From positions 372,001 through 436,000 of the forward strand of contig NZ_JAGRQC010000001.1 of the NCBI RefSeq assembly GCF_018122655.1: DNA of 64,000 nt, written 5' to 3'. The notes under the pieces were generated by a model. It was not told the origin of the DNA and made no database searches. It saw nothing but the letters and a program-made list of their open reading frames with translations. Each line of letters starts with the position of its first letter. Position 1 is the stretch's first letter. A program made the position numbers and the translations under genes. The DNA comes from Stakelama marina (GTDB lineage: Bacteria; Pseudomonadota; Alphaproteobacteria; Sphingomonadales; Sphingomonadaceae). Below, piece by piece: positions 36,552 to 45,396 of the stretch.

Positions 36552-37136
36552 TTATCGCCCCGGCCGAGGGAAAAATGCCGGGGTTTGCGCGCGGTATCGC
36601 CGATAGGCTGCGCCGAAGCGCGCGACCAGGCGGCGTTCCTCGATCCGGCTGCCGATCACGAAGTACAGGCTTGCCCAGAGCGCGGTCGCGGTCGCCAGTT
36701 GCGATCGCGCCAGGCCCCAGAGCAGCAGAAAGCCGGCCGTGTAGAGCGGATGGCGCATCCAGCGGTGCAGTCCGCCGATTTCAAGTTCGGTTTCGTCGTC
36801 GCCTTCGCCGCGCAGCTGCGCCCAGCCGAGAAACGGCCCGGCGCGGTAGCTCCGCAACGCCGCTGCGCCGAGCAACAGGCCACCGGCGACCATCGCGTTC
36901 ATGATCCAGAACAGCCATTCCGGCAATGCGAACGCCGTATCGTCGCCGGCCAGCAATCGCCCGGCCCACAGGATCAGCGCGAGGTGGACCAGCGCCACGG
37001 CGTTGAACGTCAGCCGGTGCCAGCGCCCGACGAGGCGCCCGAGCCCGCTGCGCACGGTCGCGCCGGACAACAGGCTGTGCACCATCCCGAAGCTCAGCCA
37101 GCATAGCGCGTAGAGGATGTGGTCGATCAGGGTCAT
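36552..37136 (-). CDS. NnrU/isoprenylcysteine-methyltransferase-like membrane protein
   Basis: A 194-residue integral membrane protein with about five hydrophobic segments. The C-terminal part has the ICMT-like signature RHPLYTAGFLLLWG ... EERRLVARFGAAYRRYRA. This superfamily includes NnrU and the methanethiol S-methyltransferase MddA. Its place between an ArsR regulator and a SAM methyltransferase, in a block full of sulfide/persulfide genes, makes thiol methylation a reasonable guess. It is 16 nt downstream of arsR. Confidence 0.75.
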   Translation of the reverse strand: MTLIDHILYALCWLSFGMVHSLLSGATVRSGLGRLVGRWHRLTFNAVALVHLALILWAGRLLAGDDTAFALPEWLFWIMNAMVAGGLLLGAAALRSYRAGPFLGWAQLRGEGDDETELEIGGLHRWMRHPLYTAGFLLLWGLARSQLATATALWASLYFVIGSRIEERRLVARFGAAYRRYRAQTPAFFPRPGR

Positions 37137-37152
37137 GCCGGGCGGAACGCTT

Positions 37153-37509
37153 TCATCGGTCGACGCGCGCGAACATCGCTGCGCCGCCGCCTGCGCGCAT
37201 CCGGGTCGCGACCGGATCTGCCTCGCCGGCCCCGCCGAGCCGGTCGATCAGCGCGCCCATTTGCGCAATTCGATCGGTGTCGATCCGGTAGAAAATCTGC
37301 TTCGCCTCGCGCCGCGTCCGCACCAGTCCGGCCTTGCGCAAAACGCCAAGCTGCTGCGACAGGCCAGGCTGGCCGATGCCGGTCACGCTTTCGATGTCGC
37401 CCACCGCGCGCTCACCATCGACGAGCGCGTCGAGCAGCGTGAGCCGGGTCGCGTGGCCGATCGCCTTGAGCAGCGCCGCGGCATCCTCGATCTCGATCTC
37501 GGCGCTCAT
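37153..37509 (-). CDS. ArsR-family regulator without cysteines
   Basis: A 118-residue winged-helix regulator: AIGHATRLTLLDALVDGE, then the helix-turn-helix SVTGIGQPGLSQQLGVLRKAGLV and the wing RTRREAKQIFYRI. The overall pattern is that of the BigR/SqrR/YgaV sulfide-sensing branch, but there is no cysteine anywhere in the protein; where SqrR/BigR have their first redox Cys this one has Leu (TLLDAL). It therefore cannot sense persulfide by a Cys-Cys polysulfide bridge. Its start overlaps the peroxiredoxin stop by 4 nt (ATGA). Confidence 0.88.
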   Translation of the reverse strand: MSAEIEIEDAAALLKAIGHATRLTLLDALVDGERAVGDIESVTGIGQPGLSQQLGVLRKAGLVRTRREAKQIFYRIDTDRIAQMGALIDRLGGAGEADPVATRMRAGGGAAMFARVDR

Positions 37510-38162
37510 TCGGCGTCTCCATCGGGGCGCGTGCGGTAGAACCAGTCGGTCGCGCTGTCGGCGGCGAGTATGTCGGAAACGGAATGGCTCGGCACTTCGA
37601 GTACCGCTTCGCCGGGCGTCCAGTCGGCAGGGACAAGCACGTCGCCTTGCTGCGCGCGCTGGAGCGCGGTCACGGTCCGCAGCATTTCCGCCACCGAACG
37701 CCCAACGCTTGCGGGATAGCAGGAAGAGGCACGCAGAATGCCCTCAGGATCGAGGAAATAGGTCGCGCGTACCGATGACGCATCGGCGGCATCGGGGGCA
37801 ACCATGCCATAGGCGCGAGCAATCTCCAGCGTCGGATCCTCGATGACGGGAAAGCTCACCTCGACATCGAACCGGTCGTGGATCGCACGGATCCACGCGA
37901 GGTGGGAGAACAGGCTGTCGACCGACAGCGCCATCAGATCGCAACCCAGTTCGGCAAAGGCGCCGGCGGCGCGGGCAATTGCGACGAACTCGCTCGTGCA
38001 TACCGGCGTAAAATCGGCGGGGTGCGAAAACAGCACCAGCCAGCGACCGCGGAAATCGTCCAGCGAGACCACGCCTTGCGTGCTGCGGGCGGTGAAATTG
38101 GGCATCGTCTCGCCGATCCGGACCGGCGAGCAGCTATTCGGTAATTGGGTATCTGGCTGCAA
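37506..38162 (-). CDS. peroxiredoxin, Prx6/AhpC-TSA type
   Basis: A 218-residue thiol peroxidase. The active site is SHPADFTPVCTSEF with the peroxidatic Cys, and the following fold (VIEDPTLEIARAYGM, SVRATYFLDPEGILRA, then SCYPASVGRSVAEML) fits the long 1-Cys/Prx6 branch, including its C-terminal dimer domain. It reduces hydroperoxides and possibly polysulfides. TTG at 38162, preceded by AGAAGG, gives the length usual for the family; ATG at 38105 would cut into the N-terminal strand, and starts near 38255 would lie inside the operator. First gene of prx-arsR-NnrU-methyltransferase. Confidence 0.85.
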   Translation of the reverse strand: MQPDTQLPNSCSPVRIGETMPNFTARSTQGVVSLDDFRGRWLVLFSHPADFTPVCTSEFVAIARAAGAFAELGCDLMALSVDSLFSHLAWIRAIHDRFDVEVSFPVIEDPTLEIARAYGMVAPDAADASSVRATYFLDPEGILRASSCYPASVGRSVAEMLRTVTALQRAQQGDVLVPADWTPGEAVLEVPSHSVSDILAADSATDWFYRTRPDGDAE

Positions 38163-38227
38163 AATTGAACCCTTCTGTCGCAACCGGGTTTTTCGGACAG
38201 GGCGTTGATTGGTGCAAGTGTAATTCA

Positions 38228-38246
38228 TACTTATTGAATATAAGTA
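38228..38246. promoter_or_regulatory. sulfur-regulon operator candidate (prx-arsR / MBL divergent promoter)
   Basis: Perfect palindrome TACTTAT-TGAAT-ATAAGTA in the gap between peroxiredoxin and the second MBL gene. On the minus strand TTACTTATA followed by an AATA block also occurs in the sqr/rhodanese promoter (57893-57914). This makes it the likely site of one or both ArsR regulators. Confidence 0.65.
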
Positions 38247-38269
38247 ATCAATCAAATATGGTGACTGTC

Positions 38270-39223
38270 ATGACTGATGCTGTCCAACCGACCGTCGCGG
38301 ACGATGTTGCGCTCGCCCGCGCATCCGAAATCATCGAAACCGCGCGCAAGCCGGACGGAAAACGTCCCGTGATCCGGACGTTTTTCGACGAACCGACCTT
38401 TACCGCCAGCCATGTTGTCCACGATCCGGCGACGCGTGTCGCGGCGATCATCGATTCGGTGCTCGATTACGACGCTGCCGCGGGGCGGACCGCGCGGTCG
38501 AGCGCCGATGCCATCATCGCCTATGTCGAGAAGGAGGGGCTGAAGGTCGAATGGCTGCTCGAAACGCACGCCCATGCCGACCATTTGTCCGCCGCGCCCT
38601 ATCTTCAGGAACGGCTGGGCGGGAAGCTGGCGATCGGTCGCGAGATCATCACCGTCCAGGAAACCTTCGGCAAGCTGTTCAACGCCGGCAGCGATTTCGA
38701 ACGCGACGGATCGCAGTTCGACCGGTTGTTCGACGACGGCGACAGCTTCCGGCTGGGCGAGGTAGAGGCGATCGTGCTGCATGTACCCGGGCACACGCCT
38801 GCCGACCTCGCATATGTGATCGGCGATGCGGTATTTACCGGCGACACGATCTTCATGCCCGATTTCGGGACCGCGCGCGCCGATTTTCCCGGCGGGGATG
38901 CGCGCCAGCTCTATCGCTCGATCCGGCGGCTGCTCTCGCTGCCCGCAGAGGCGCGGCTGCTTTTGTGCCACGATTACAAGGCGCCTGGGCGCGACGACTA
39001 TGTCTGGGAAACGACGATCGGTGCGGAGCGCGCGGCCAATGTCCATGTCCATGACGGCGTCAGCGAAGACGAATTTTTCGACATGCGCACCAAGCGGGAC
39101 AAGACGCTCTCCATGCCAAAGCTGATCCTGCCTTCGGTGCAGGTGAACATGCGCGGCGGTCGCCTTCCCGAGCCCGAGGACAATGGCAAACGCTATCTGA
39201 AGATTCCGCTGGATTCGGTTTGA
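38270..39223 (+). CDS. MBL-fold hydrolase, ETHE1/Blh-like, second copy
   Basis: A 317-residue paralogue of the protein at 34790, with the same motifs: LLETHAHADHLSAA (HxHxDH), HVPGHTPADLA, FTGDTIFMPDFGTARADFPGG, LLCHDYKAPG and NMRGGRLPEPE. It has about 20 more N-terminal residues. Expected role: oxidation or hydrolysis of persulfide-type thiols in the cytoplasm. ATG 38270 has GGTGA ahead; ATG 38258 is an alternative. It is transcribed divergently from the peroxiredoxin operon, and the operator at 38228-38246 stands between them. The TauE-like exporter follows after 79 nt. Confidence 0.85.
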   Translation: MTDAVQPTVADDVALARASEIIETARKPDGKRPVIRTFFDEPTFTASHVVHDPATRVAAIIDSVLDYDAAAGRTARSSADAIIAYVEKEGLKVEWLLETHAHADHLSAAPYLQERLGGKLAIGREIITVQETFGKLFNAGSDFERDGSQFDRLFDDGDSFRLGEVEAIVLHVPGHTPADLAYVIGDAVFTGDTIFMPDFGTARADFPGGDARQLYRSIRRLLSLPAEARLLLCHDYKAPGRDDYVWETTIGAERAANVHVHDGVSEDEFFDMRTKRDKTLSMPKLILPSVQVNMRGGRLPEPEDNGKRYLKIPLDSV

Positions 39224-39302
39224 CCGTGCGGGGCGCGCGACGCCTGGACCCGATTTTCATACCGGGCGCACGCCCGACCCAGAGTGAGGATTTCTGACGC
39301 CA

Positions 39303-40079
39303 ATGCTTGAACCCATGCAATATCTGCTGGGCGCGCTGTCCGGTGCGCTTGTCGGCTTCTCGCTCGGGCTGGTCGGCGGTGGCGGATCGATCCTCGCGGT
39401 CCCGCTGATGGTCTATCTCGTCGGCGTGCCGAGCGCGCACATGGCGATCGGCACGAGCGCGCTGGCGGTCGCCGTCAACGCTGCGACAGGCCTTGCCAGC
39501 CATGCCCGTGCGCATACGGTCAAGTGGCGTTGCGGCGCGATGTACGCTGCGGCGGGCATTATCGGCGCGATCGGCGGGTCCACGCTTGGCAAGGCGTTCG
39601 ATGGACAGAAGCTGCTGTTCCTGTTCGCGCTGGTCATGGTCGTTGTCGGCATTCTGATGCTTCGCGGCCGCAAGGGCGGAGGAAAGGCGGGTGCCCAGTG
39701 CAACCGCGAAAACGCGCCCAAGGTGATGGGCTTCGGCTTCGGCACCGGTATATTTTCCGGCTTTTTCGGCATTGGTGGCGGCTTCCTGATCGTTCCCGGC
39801 CTCGTCGCCTCGACCGAGATGCCGATGATCAATGCCGTCGGGACCAGCCTCGTCGCGGTCACCGCATTCGGGCTGACCACGGCGGCGAACTATGCCTTTT
39901 CGGGCCTGGTCGACTGGCCGCTCGCCGGTATCTTCATCGTCGGTGGAATCGCCGGCGGGCTTGGCGGTACCGTGCTTGCCCGCAAGCTGTCCGGCGGCGG
40001 AAAGCTGACCACCGTCTTCGCGATCCTGATCTTCGTCGTCGCCGCCTATATGCTGTGGAAGAGCGCAACGGGCCAGTAA
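39303..40079 (+). CDS. sulfite exporter TauE/SafE family protein
   Basis: A 258-residue membrane protein with about eight hydrophobic segments and the internal repeat of the family (GFSLGLVGGGGSILAVPLM in the first half, GIFSGFFGIGGGFLIVPGLV in the second). Members export sulfite or other sulfur-containing anions. Following an ETHE1-like gene, it would remove the sulfite that persulfide dioxygenases produce; this job is inferred from context. The 190-nt gap that follows (40080-40269) contains only an inverted repeat. Confidence 0.85.
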   Translation: MLEPMQYLLGALSGALVGFSLGLVGGGGSILAVPLMVYLVGVPSAHMAIGTSALAVAVNAATGLASHARAHTVKWRCGAMYAAAGIIGAIGGSTLGKAFDGQKLLFLFALVMVVVGILMLRGRKGGGKAGAQCNRENAPKVMGFGFGTGIFSGFFGIGGGFLIVPGLVASTEMPMINAVGTSLVAVTAFGLTTAANYAFSGLVDWPLAGIFIVGGIAGGLGGTVLARKLSGGGKLTTVFAILIFVVAAYMLWKSATGQ

Positions 40080-40182
40080 TCGTCCGATCGCCTGGCGTTC
40101 GCCATCGGCGCACTCGGTACAGGCGGTACCGTGATATCAGAGGGGACCGCCGGCCGTCCCGTTTCCAAAACCTTCCTCGCCA

Positions 40183-40204
40183 TTGCACCGTAACATGGGT
40201 GCAA
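40183..40204 (+). promoter_or_regulatory. inverted repeat before kdgK
   Basis: TTGCACC and GGTGCAA arms (7 nt) flank GTAACATG, about 65 nt before the kdgK start. It could be an operator for a sugar-acid regulator, or a stem-loop. It is unlike the 12-mer found before gntR, manD and uxaC. Confidence 0.4.
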
Positions 40205-40269
40205 ATCCGCGCCTGAGCCGATATGGCTCCTGACGTTCGGATCATGGGGCAAGCGAGAGGGGATGGTTT

Positions 40270-41277
40270 ATGGGGAAGATGCTGGCTTTCGGCGAAGTGA
40301 TGTTGCGATTGTCGCCGCCGGGGCGTCAGCTTCTCCTGCAAACGCCGACGCTGGACATATGGACCGCTGGCGCCGAGGCGAACGTGGCGGCCGCGCTGGC
40401 GTTGCTCGGCCATGATGTGGCGCTGGCGACGATATTGCCCGAGAATGCGCTCGGCGATGCGGCCGAGCGGAGCGTCAGGGCGCTGGGTGTCGACTGCCGT
40501 CACGTGCGGCGGATGGCGGGGCGGATGGGGTTGTATTTCGTAACCCCCGGCGCCGGGCTGCGTCCCACCGACGTTATCTACGACCGCGCGCATTCGGCCT
40601 TTGCCGAGGCTCCCGCGAGTGCCTGGGAGTGGAACGCCTTGCTTGATGGTGTCGACCATCTGCACCTGTCCGGCATCACGCCCGCACTTGGCCCGGTCCC
40701 TGCGCAGACGGCGCTGGACGCCGTCGAGGCGGCAACGGTGCGCGATATTACCATCTCGTTCGACGGCAATTACCGCGCACGGCTGTGGGAAAGCTGGGAC
40801 AGCGATCCCAAGGCGATCCTGACGAAGCTGGTGTCCGCGGCGCATATCCTGTTCGGCAACCATCGCGATATCGCGCTTTTGCTCGACCGCGATTTCGGAA
40901 GCGACGGCGAGGCGCGACGCAGAGCGTCTGCAGAGGCGGCGTTCGAGGCGTTTCCGAAACTCGACATCATCGCATCGACCGCGCGGCACGTGGTCGATTC
41001 CGACCATCACCGCATTTCGGCGCGCGTCGATGCGCGGGACGGGCATGCCCAGACCGAAGAGATCACGCTGTCGGGTATCGTCGACCGAATCGGCGGCGGA
41101 GACGCGTTTGCGGCGGGCGTACTCGATGCGCTGCGCAATGGCCGTTCGATCGACGATGCGGCGGCGAACGGGCTGGCGCTGACCAGCCTCAAACATTCGC
41201 TGCCGGGCGATGCCAGCCTGTTCGGACGCGCTGACCTCGACGGGTTCATTGCCGGGGGTGTAGACGTCAGGCGTTGA
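40270..41277 (+). CDS. kdgK: 2-dehydro-3-deoxygluconokinase (PfkB family)
   Basis: A 335-residue sugar kinase: N-terminal AFGEVMLRLSPPG, substrate-binding AGAEANVAAALALLGH, SFDGNYRARLWE (KDG kinase-like) and the anion-hole/catalytic-base motif DRIGGGDAFAAGVL. It phosphorylates KDG to KDPG, the common end of hexuronate breakdown. GAGAGGGG precedes the start. uxaA follows after 53 nt. No KDPG aldolase is in the window, so that step must be encoded elsewhere. Confidence 0.9.
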   Translation: MGKMLAFGEVMLRLSPPGRQLLLQTPTLDIWTAGAEANVAAALALLGHDVALATILPENALGDAAERSVRALGVDCRHVRRMAGRMGLYFVTPGAGLRPTDVIYDRAHSAFAEAPASAWEWNALLDGVDHLHLSGITPALGPVPAQTALDAVEAATVRDITISFDGNYRARLWESWDSDPKAILTKLVSAAHILFGNHRDIALLLDRDFGSDGEARRRASAEAAFEAFPKLDIIASTARHVVDSDHHRISARVDARDGHAQTEEITLSGIVDRIGGGDAFAAGVLDALRNGRSIDDAAANGLALTSLKHSLPGDASLFGRADLDGFIAGGVDVRR

Positions 41278-41330
41278 GCGTCACCGGTTGCTACGGAAGG
41301 CGCCGATACGCAAATAAATCAGGGATTCTC

Positions 41331-42827
41331 ATGCCCGATCACAAGGATCTTCACGGTGTCGACCCGAGGGATGATGTAGCGACGGCGCTGCATGATCTGG
41401 CGGCGGGCGCGACGATTGCGGTCGGCGGGGTGGAGGTGACGCTGCGCGGTGGGGTAGGGCAGGGGCACAAGGTTGCGCTGCGTTCGATCGCGAAGGGCGA
41501 GCAGGTCATCAAATATGGCTGGCCGATCGGTGTCGCGACGCAGGCGATCGAAGCAGGCGAGCATGTCCATACGCACAATGTGAAGACGCTGCTCGAGGGC
41601 GTCGAGGAGTATCGCTACGATCCGATCGACACGGCGCCTGAGCCGCTACCCGGCGCGGCGGCGAGCTTCGAGGGCTATCGGCGCGCGAGCGGTCGGGTCG
41701 GCACGCGCAACGAAATCTGGGTGCTGTGCAGCGTCGGCTGCGTTGCGCAAACCTCTCGCCGGCTCGTCGAACTGGCCGAAAAGCGGTTCGGCGAGCGGGT
41801 CGATGGCATCCATGCCTTTCCGCATCCCTATGGATGTTCGCAGCTTGGCGACGATCTCAGCCATACGCGCGACCTGATCGCGAGCCTGGCGCGTCATCCC
41901 AATGCGGGCGGAGTGCTGCTGATTGGATTGGGGTGCGAGAACAACCAGATCGACGCGTTGCTCGAATCGGCGCCTGACCTCGACCGCGAGCGGCTGCGCT
42001 ATTTTGCGACACAGATGGTCGGCGACGAATATGAAACCGGGCTCGATATGATCGGCGAGCTGGTCGCGATCGCGGAGCGGGACAAGCGCGAAACGGTGCC
42101 GCTGTCGGAACTGGTCATCGGCCTGAAGTGCGGCGGATCGGACGGGTTTTCGGGCGTCTCCGCCAACCCGGTGGTCGGCCGTGTGGCCGATGCGGTGGCG
42201 GCGGCGGGCGGAACCCCGGTCCTGACCGAAATCCCGGAAGTTTTCGGTGCCGAACAGGTGCTGATGTCGCGCGCGAAGGACCGCGCAATCTTCGACCGGA
42301 TCCAGACGGTGGTCGACGATTTCAAGAATTATTTCATCGCGCACGACCAGCCGATCTATGAAAATCCGTCACCGGGCAACAAGGCGGGCGGGATCACCAC
42401 GCTCGATGAAAAGTCGCTCGGTGCGGTACAGAAGGCGGGGCGCAGCGCGGTGGTTGAAGTGCTGCGCTATGGCGAACAGGTGCGCGAACATGGGCTGACG
42501 CTGCTGGAAGCACCGGGCAATGACGCCGTGTCGTCAACCGCGCTGACTGCGGCGGGGGCGACGGTGATCCTGTTCACCACGGGGCGCGGCACGCCGATGG
42601 GATTCCCGGCGCCGACACTGAAGATCGCTTCGAACACGCCGCTTGCCGAACGCAAGCCCGGCTGGATCGACTTCGACGCCGGCACCGTGCTGACCGGCGA
42701 GCCGATGGATCAGGCCGCCGCCCGACTGCTCGATCTCGTCGCCAAAACCGCCTCGGGCGCCGAAACCAGGTCCGAACGCAACGCCGAACGCGAAATCGCC
42801 ATCTGGAAACAGGGCGTCACCGTTTGA
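41331..42827 (+). CDS. uxaA: altronate dehydratase
   Basis: A 498-residue enzyme with both parts of UxaA: the N-terminal SAF domain (about 15-85, GHKVALRSIAKGEQVIKYGWPIG with HTHNVK) and the large C-terminal domain (FEGYRRASGRVGTRNEIWVL, PHPYGCSQLGDD, GLGCENNQ, LKCGGSDGFSG). It dehydrates D-altronate to KDG in galacturonate catabolism. ATG 41331 has AGGGA ahead. It probably shares a transcript with kdgK. The matching uronate isomerase (UxaC) is at 46860. Confidence 0.93.
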   Translation: MPDHKDLHGVDPRDDVATALHDLAAGATIAVGGVEVTLRGGVGQGHKVALRSIAKGEQVIKYGWPIGVATQAIEAGEHVHTHNVKTLLEGVEEYRYDPIDTAPEPLPGAAASFEGYRRASGRVGTRNEIWVLCSVGCVAQTSRRLVELAEKRFGERVDGIHAFPHPYGCSQLGDDLSHTRDLIASLARHPNAGGVLLIGLGCENNQIDALLESAPDLDRERLRYFATQMVGDEYETGLDMIGELVAIAERDKRETVPLSELVIGLKCGGSDGFSGVSANPVVGRVADAVAAAGGTPVLTEIPEVFGAEQVLMSRAKDRAIFDRIQTVVDDFKNYFIAHDQPIYENPSPGNKAGGITTLDEKSLGAVQKAGRSAVVEVLRYGEQVREHGLTLLEAPGNDAVSSTALTAAGATVILFTTGRGTPMGFPAPTLKIASNTPLAERKPGWIDFDAGTVLTGEPMDQAAARLLDLVAKTASGAETRSERNAEREIAIWKQGVTV

Positions 42828-42829
42828 AG

Positions 42830-43129
42830 TCAGCGTGGCGCCGCCGCTTTGCCGTGCCATCCCAGCCCGGCTGAGATGCGCTTGGCCGCGTCGGCGGCAA
42901 AGGCTTGCGCATCATCGATGGCAACGGGGTGGGAGCCATCGATCCGTTCGAGAAACGGAATCGTCAAAGCCGCCGCAATATGTCCGTCGAAACCGAATAC
43001 GGGGTGGCTGATATCGATAACGCCGTGGATCATGGGGCGCTCATATCCTCGTTGCCGAATTTGCGTGAGGATGGCACCGATCCGCATTCCTACACCGGCC
43101 GGTTCGTTCGCTTCTCGGGGTAACGACAT
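42830..43129 (-). pseudogene. C-terminal remnant of an IclR-family regulator
   Basis: A 99-residue open frame resembling only the last third of an IclR effector domain: ILTQIRQRGYE, then GVIDISHPVFGFDGHIAAALTIPF and a helical end. In full IclR proteins this is preceded by about 150 residues with the DNA-binding domain. Here an in-frame TGA (43133-43135) lies two codons before the ATG, and the next 130 nt encode nothing IclR-like in any minus-strand frame. A truncated relic is most likely. IclR regulators often control KDG/uronate genes, so it may be what remains of an earlier regulator of this locus. Confidence 0.6.
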
Positions 43130-43158
43130 GCGTCATGCCAGGCTTATCAAGCGGCTTC

Positions 43159-43170
43159 TGTCTGATAACA
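43159..43170 (+). promoter_or_regulatory. 12-mer operator candidate before gntR
   Basis: TGTCTGATAACA, an imperfect palindrome (TGT...ACA), 104 nt before the gntR start. It matches the elements before manD and uxaC at 11 and 10 of 12 positions, which points to autoregulation by the GntR protein. Confidence 0.6.
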
Positions 43171-43273
43171 TTCTGTCGATCTGGCAGAGCGGTTCACGGC
43201 ATTACACCTGTCGGGCGATGACAGCACAATCGCATTGGAGTAGCCTCGTCCGCTTATAACATCAGGAGAGATC

Positions 43274-44029
43274 ATGGCTGGCTCCGGCGCCCCGAAACTC
43301 TATCGGGCCATCATCGATACGCTTCAGGCGGAAATCGCGAGTGGCAAGTACAAGGCCGGCGATCGGTTGCCGCCGGAGCGCGAGCTTGTCGAACGGTTCG
43401 ATGTCAGCCGCCTTACCCTGCGAGAGGCGATGATCGGAATGGAAATCATCGGCCTTGTCGAGGCGCGTCGCGGATCGGGTGTCTATGTGACCGAGCGATC
43501 GAGCGAGATGCTGTCGCCCTCCGAACTCGATATCGGCGCATTCGAACTGACCGAGGCGCGGCGGCTGGTCGAGGGCGAGTGTGCAGCGCTTGCCGCGGTA
43601 ACGGCTGATGCCGACGATATCACTGATTTAAGGATGATTCTCGATCGCATGATCGAGGAGAATGAGCGCGAACTGCTCGACGAAGTCGCCGACCGCGAGT
43701 TTCATTTGCGAATTGCGCAAGCTACCCGAAACGACGCTATCCTGCTGGTGGTCGAGACCTTGTGGGATGTGCGCCACCGTTCTCCCTTGTGCATGAAGAT
43801 GCTTGAACGATCGCGCCGGTCGGGCGTCAAGCCCCGCATCGACGACCACCGGGCGATCGTCGATGCCATCGCGGCCAACGACGCCACCGGCGCGCGAAAG
43901 GCGATGCGCGATCATCTCGGCCGCGTGATCGACAATCTGCTGACCGCAACCGAAATGGACGGGATCGAGCGCGTTCGTGCGGAGGCCGCCGAATTGCGCA
44001 GCCGCACGCAGCGGTTTGCGCCGATATAA
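43274..44029 (+). CDS. GntR/FadR-subfamily regulator, probable hexuronate regulator
   Basis: A 251-residue regulator. The N-terminal winged helix is GDRLPPERELVERFDVSRLTLREAM (GntR signature, about 28-52), and the C-terminal helical FCD domain (about 95-230) has metal/ligand positions such as REFHLRIAQATRND and DDHRAIVDAIAAND. E. coli ExuR/UxuR belong to the same subfamily. It is flanked by hexuronate genes and a repeated 12-mer occurs before it, manD and uxaC, so it probably represses them until a uronate intermediate binds. AGGAGAG lies just ahead of the ATG. Confidence 0.88.
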   Translation: MAGSGAPKLYRAIIDTLQAEIASGKYKAGDRLPPERELVERFDVSRLTLREAMIGMEIIGLVEARRGSGVYVTERSSEMLSPSELDIGAFELTEARRLVEGECAALAAVTADADDITDLRMILDRMIEENERELLDEVADREFHLRIAQATRNDAILLVVETLWDVRHRSPLCMKMLERSRRSGVKPRIDDHRAIVDAIAANDATGARKAMRDHLGRVIDNLLTATEMDGIERVRAEAAELRSRTQRFAPI

Positions 44030-44071
44030 ATCGATAGCCGCAACTTGCGTCTCGGCCTTCGCCGTGCAACT

Positions 44072-44083
44072 TGTCAGATAACA
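44072..44083 (+). promoter_or_regulatory. 12-mer operator candidate before manD
   Basis: TGTCAGATAACA, 44 nt before the manD ATG. It is the second copy of the element found before gntR and uxaC. Confidence 0.65.
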
Positions 44084-44126
44084 TTGGTCGCGCCCAGCGA
44101 CCGAACGAACTTCAGACAAGGTGTAC

Positions 44127-45383
44127 ATGGCGATGAACGATGGCGGGAATGGCGCGGGCGCAGGCAACGGGGCGATCAAGATCCGCGATGCGCGGGTGAT
44201 CATCACCTGTCCGGGGCGGAACTTCGTTACGCTCAAGATCGAAACCGACCAGGGCATCTATGGCATCGGCGACGCCACGCTGAACGGGCGTGAACTCGCG
44301 GTCGCGTCCTATCTCACCGATCATGTCGTTCCGAACCTGATCGGGCGCGATGCGCAGCGGATCGAGGATATCTGGCAATTCCTGTATCGCGGCGCGTACT
44401 GGCGGCGCGGCCCGGTGACGATGAGCGCGATCGCCGCGGTCGATACCGCGCTGTGGGATATCAAGGCGAAGGCGGCGGGGATGCCGCTCTATCAGTTGCT
44501 TGGCGGGCGGTCGCGCGATCGTGTGCTCGTCTATGGCCATGCCAACGGCGCCGATATCGAGCAGACCGTCGATCAGGTCGGTGCGTACAAGGATATGGGC
44601 TACCGCGCGATCCGCGCGCAGAGCGGCATTCCCGGCGTCAAGGGCGCATATGGCGTCGGCAAGGGCGACCTGTACTACGAACCCGCCGACGGGACGCTGC
44701 CGACCGAGACTTTATGGTCGACGCCGGCCTATCTGAACCACGCGCCCAAGCTGTTCGAGCGGCTGCGCGACGTGTACGGGCCGGACATCGAGCTGCTTCA
44801 CGACGTCCATCACCGCCTGACCCCGATCGAGGCCGGCAGGCTCGGCAAGGCGCTGGAGCCGTACCGCCTGTTCTGGATGGAGGATTCGACGCCGGCCGAA
44901 AACCAGGAAGCGTTTCGCCTGATCCGGCAGCATACGGTAACCCCGCTCGCGGTCGGCGAAATCTTCAACACCATCTGGGATTGCCGTGAGCTGATCCAGA
45001 ACCAGCTGATCGACTATATCCGCACCACCGTCGTCCATGCCGGCGGCATCACGCATCTGCGCCGCATCGCCGATCTCGCGAGCCTCTATCAGGTGCGCAC
45101 CGGCAGCCACGGCGCGACCGACCTGTCGCCGGTTTGCATGGGGGCAGCGCTGCATTTCGACAGCTGGGTGCCCAATTTCGGCATCCAGGAATATATGCGC
45201 CACACGCCAGAGACCGACGAGGTGTTCCCGCACGATTATCGGTTCGAGGATGGCTATTTGTTTGCCGGAGAGAAGCCCGGCCACGGTGTCGATCTCGACG
45301 AGAAGCTGGCAGCGAAATACGAATATGAGCCCAAGCAGCTTCCCATCGCGCGGCTCGCCGACGGAACGCTCTGGAACTGGTAG
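44127..45383 (+). CDS. manD: D-mannonate dehydratase, enolase superfamily
   Basis: A 418-residue enzyme that dehydrates D-mannonate to KDG. It closely matches the characterised Novosphingobium ManD, e.g. [53 protein letters not shown], the metal ligands in [10 protein letters not shown] and [15 protein letters not shown] and GEIFNTIWD, and the end [12 protein letters not shown]. The start is placed at ATG 44127; GTG 44121 and ATG 44133 are alternatives. The N-terminal 15 residues are Gly/Asn-rich and absent from the reference enzyme, so ATG choice is not critical. Operator 44 nt upstream. Convergent with the next gene. Confidence 0.94.
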   Translation: MAMNDGGNGAGAGNGAIKIRDARVIITCPGRNFVTLKIETDQGIYGIGDATLNGRELAVASYLTDHVVPNLIGRDAQRIEDIWQFLYRGAYWRRGPVTMSAIAAVDTALWDIKAKAAGMPLYQLLGGRSRDRVLVYGHANGADIEQTVDQVGAYKDMGYRAIRAQSGIPGVKGAYGVGKGDLYYEPADGTLPTETLWSTPAYLNHAPKLFERLRDVYGPDIELLHDVHHRLTPIEAGRLGKALEPYRLFWMEDSTPAENQEAFRLIRQHTVTPLAVGEIFNTIWDCRELIQNQLIDYIRTTVVHAGGITHLRRIADLASLYQVRTGSHGATDLSPVCMGAALHFDSWVPNFGIQEYMRHTPETDEVFPHDYRFEDGYLFAGEKPGHGVDLDEKLAAKYEYEPKQLPIARLADGTLWNW

Positions 45384-45396
45384 CCTTGCCCGCGGG

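Noticed and set aside
38165..38257. Longer N-terminal extensions of the second MBL gene and the peroxiredoxin into their shared gap
   Set aside because: The extensions overlap each other and the AT-rich operator, show no family similarity and lack ribosome-binding sites.
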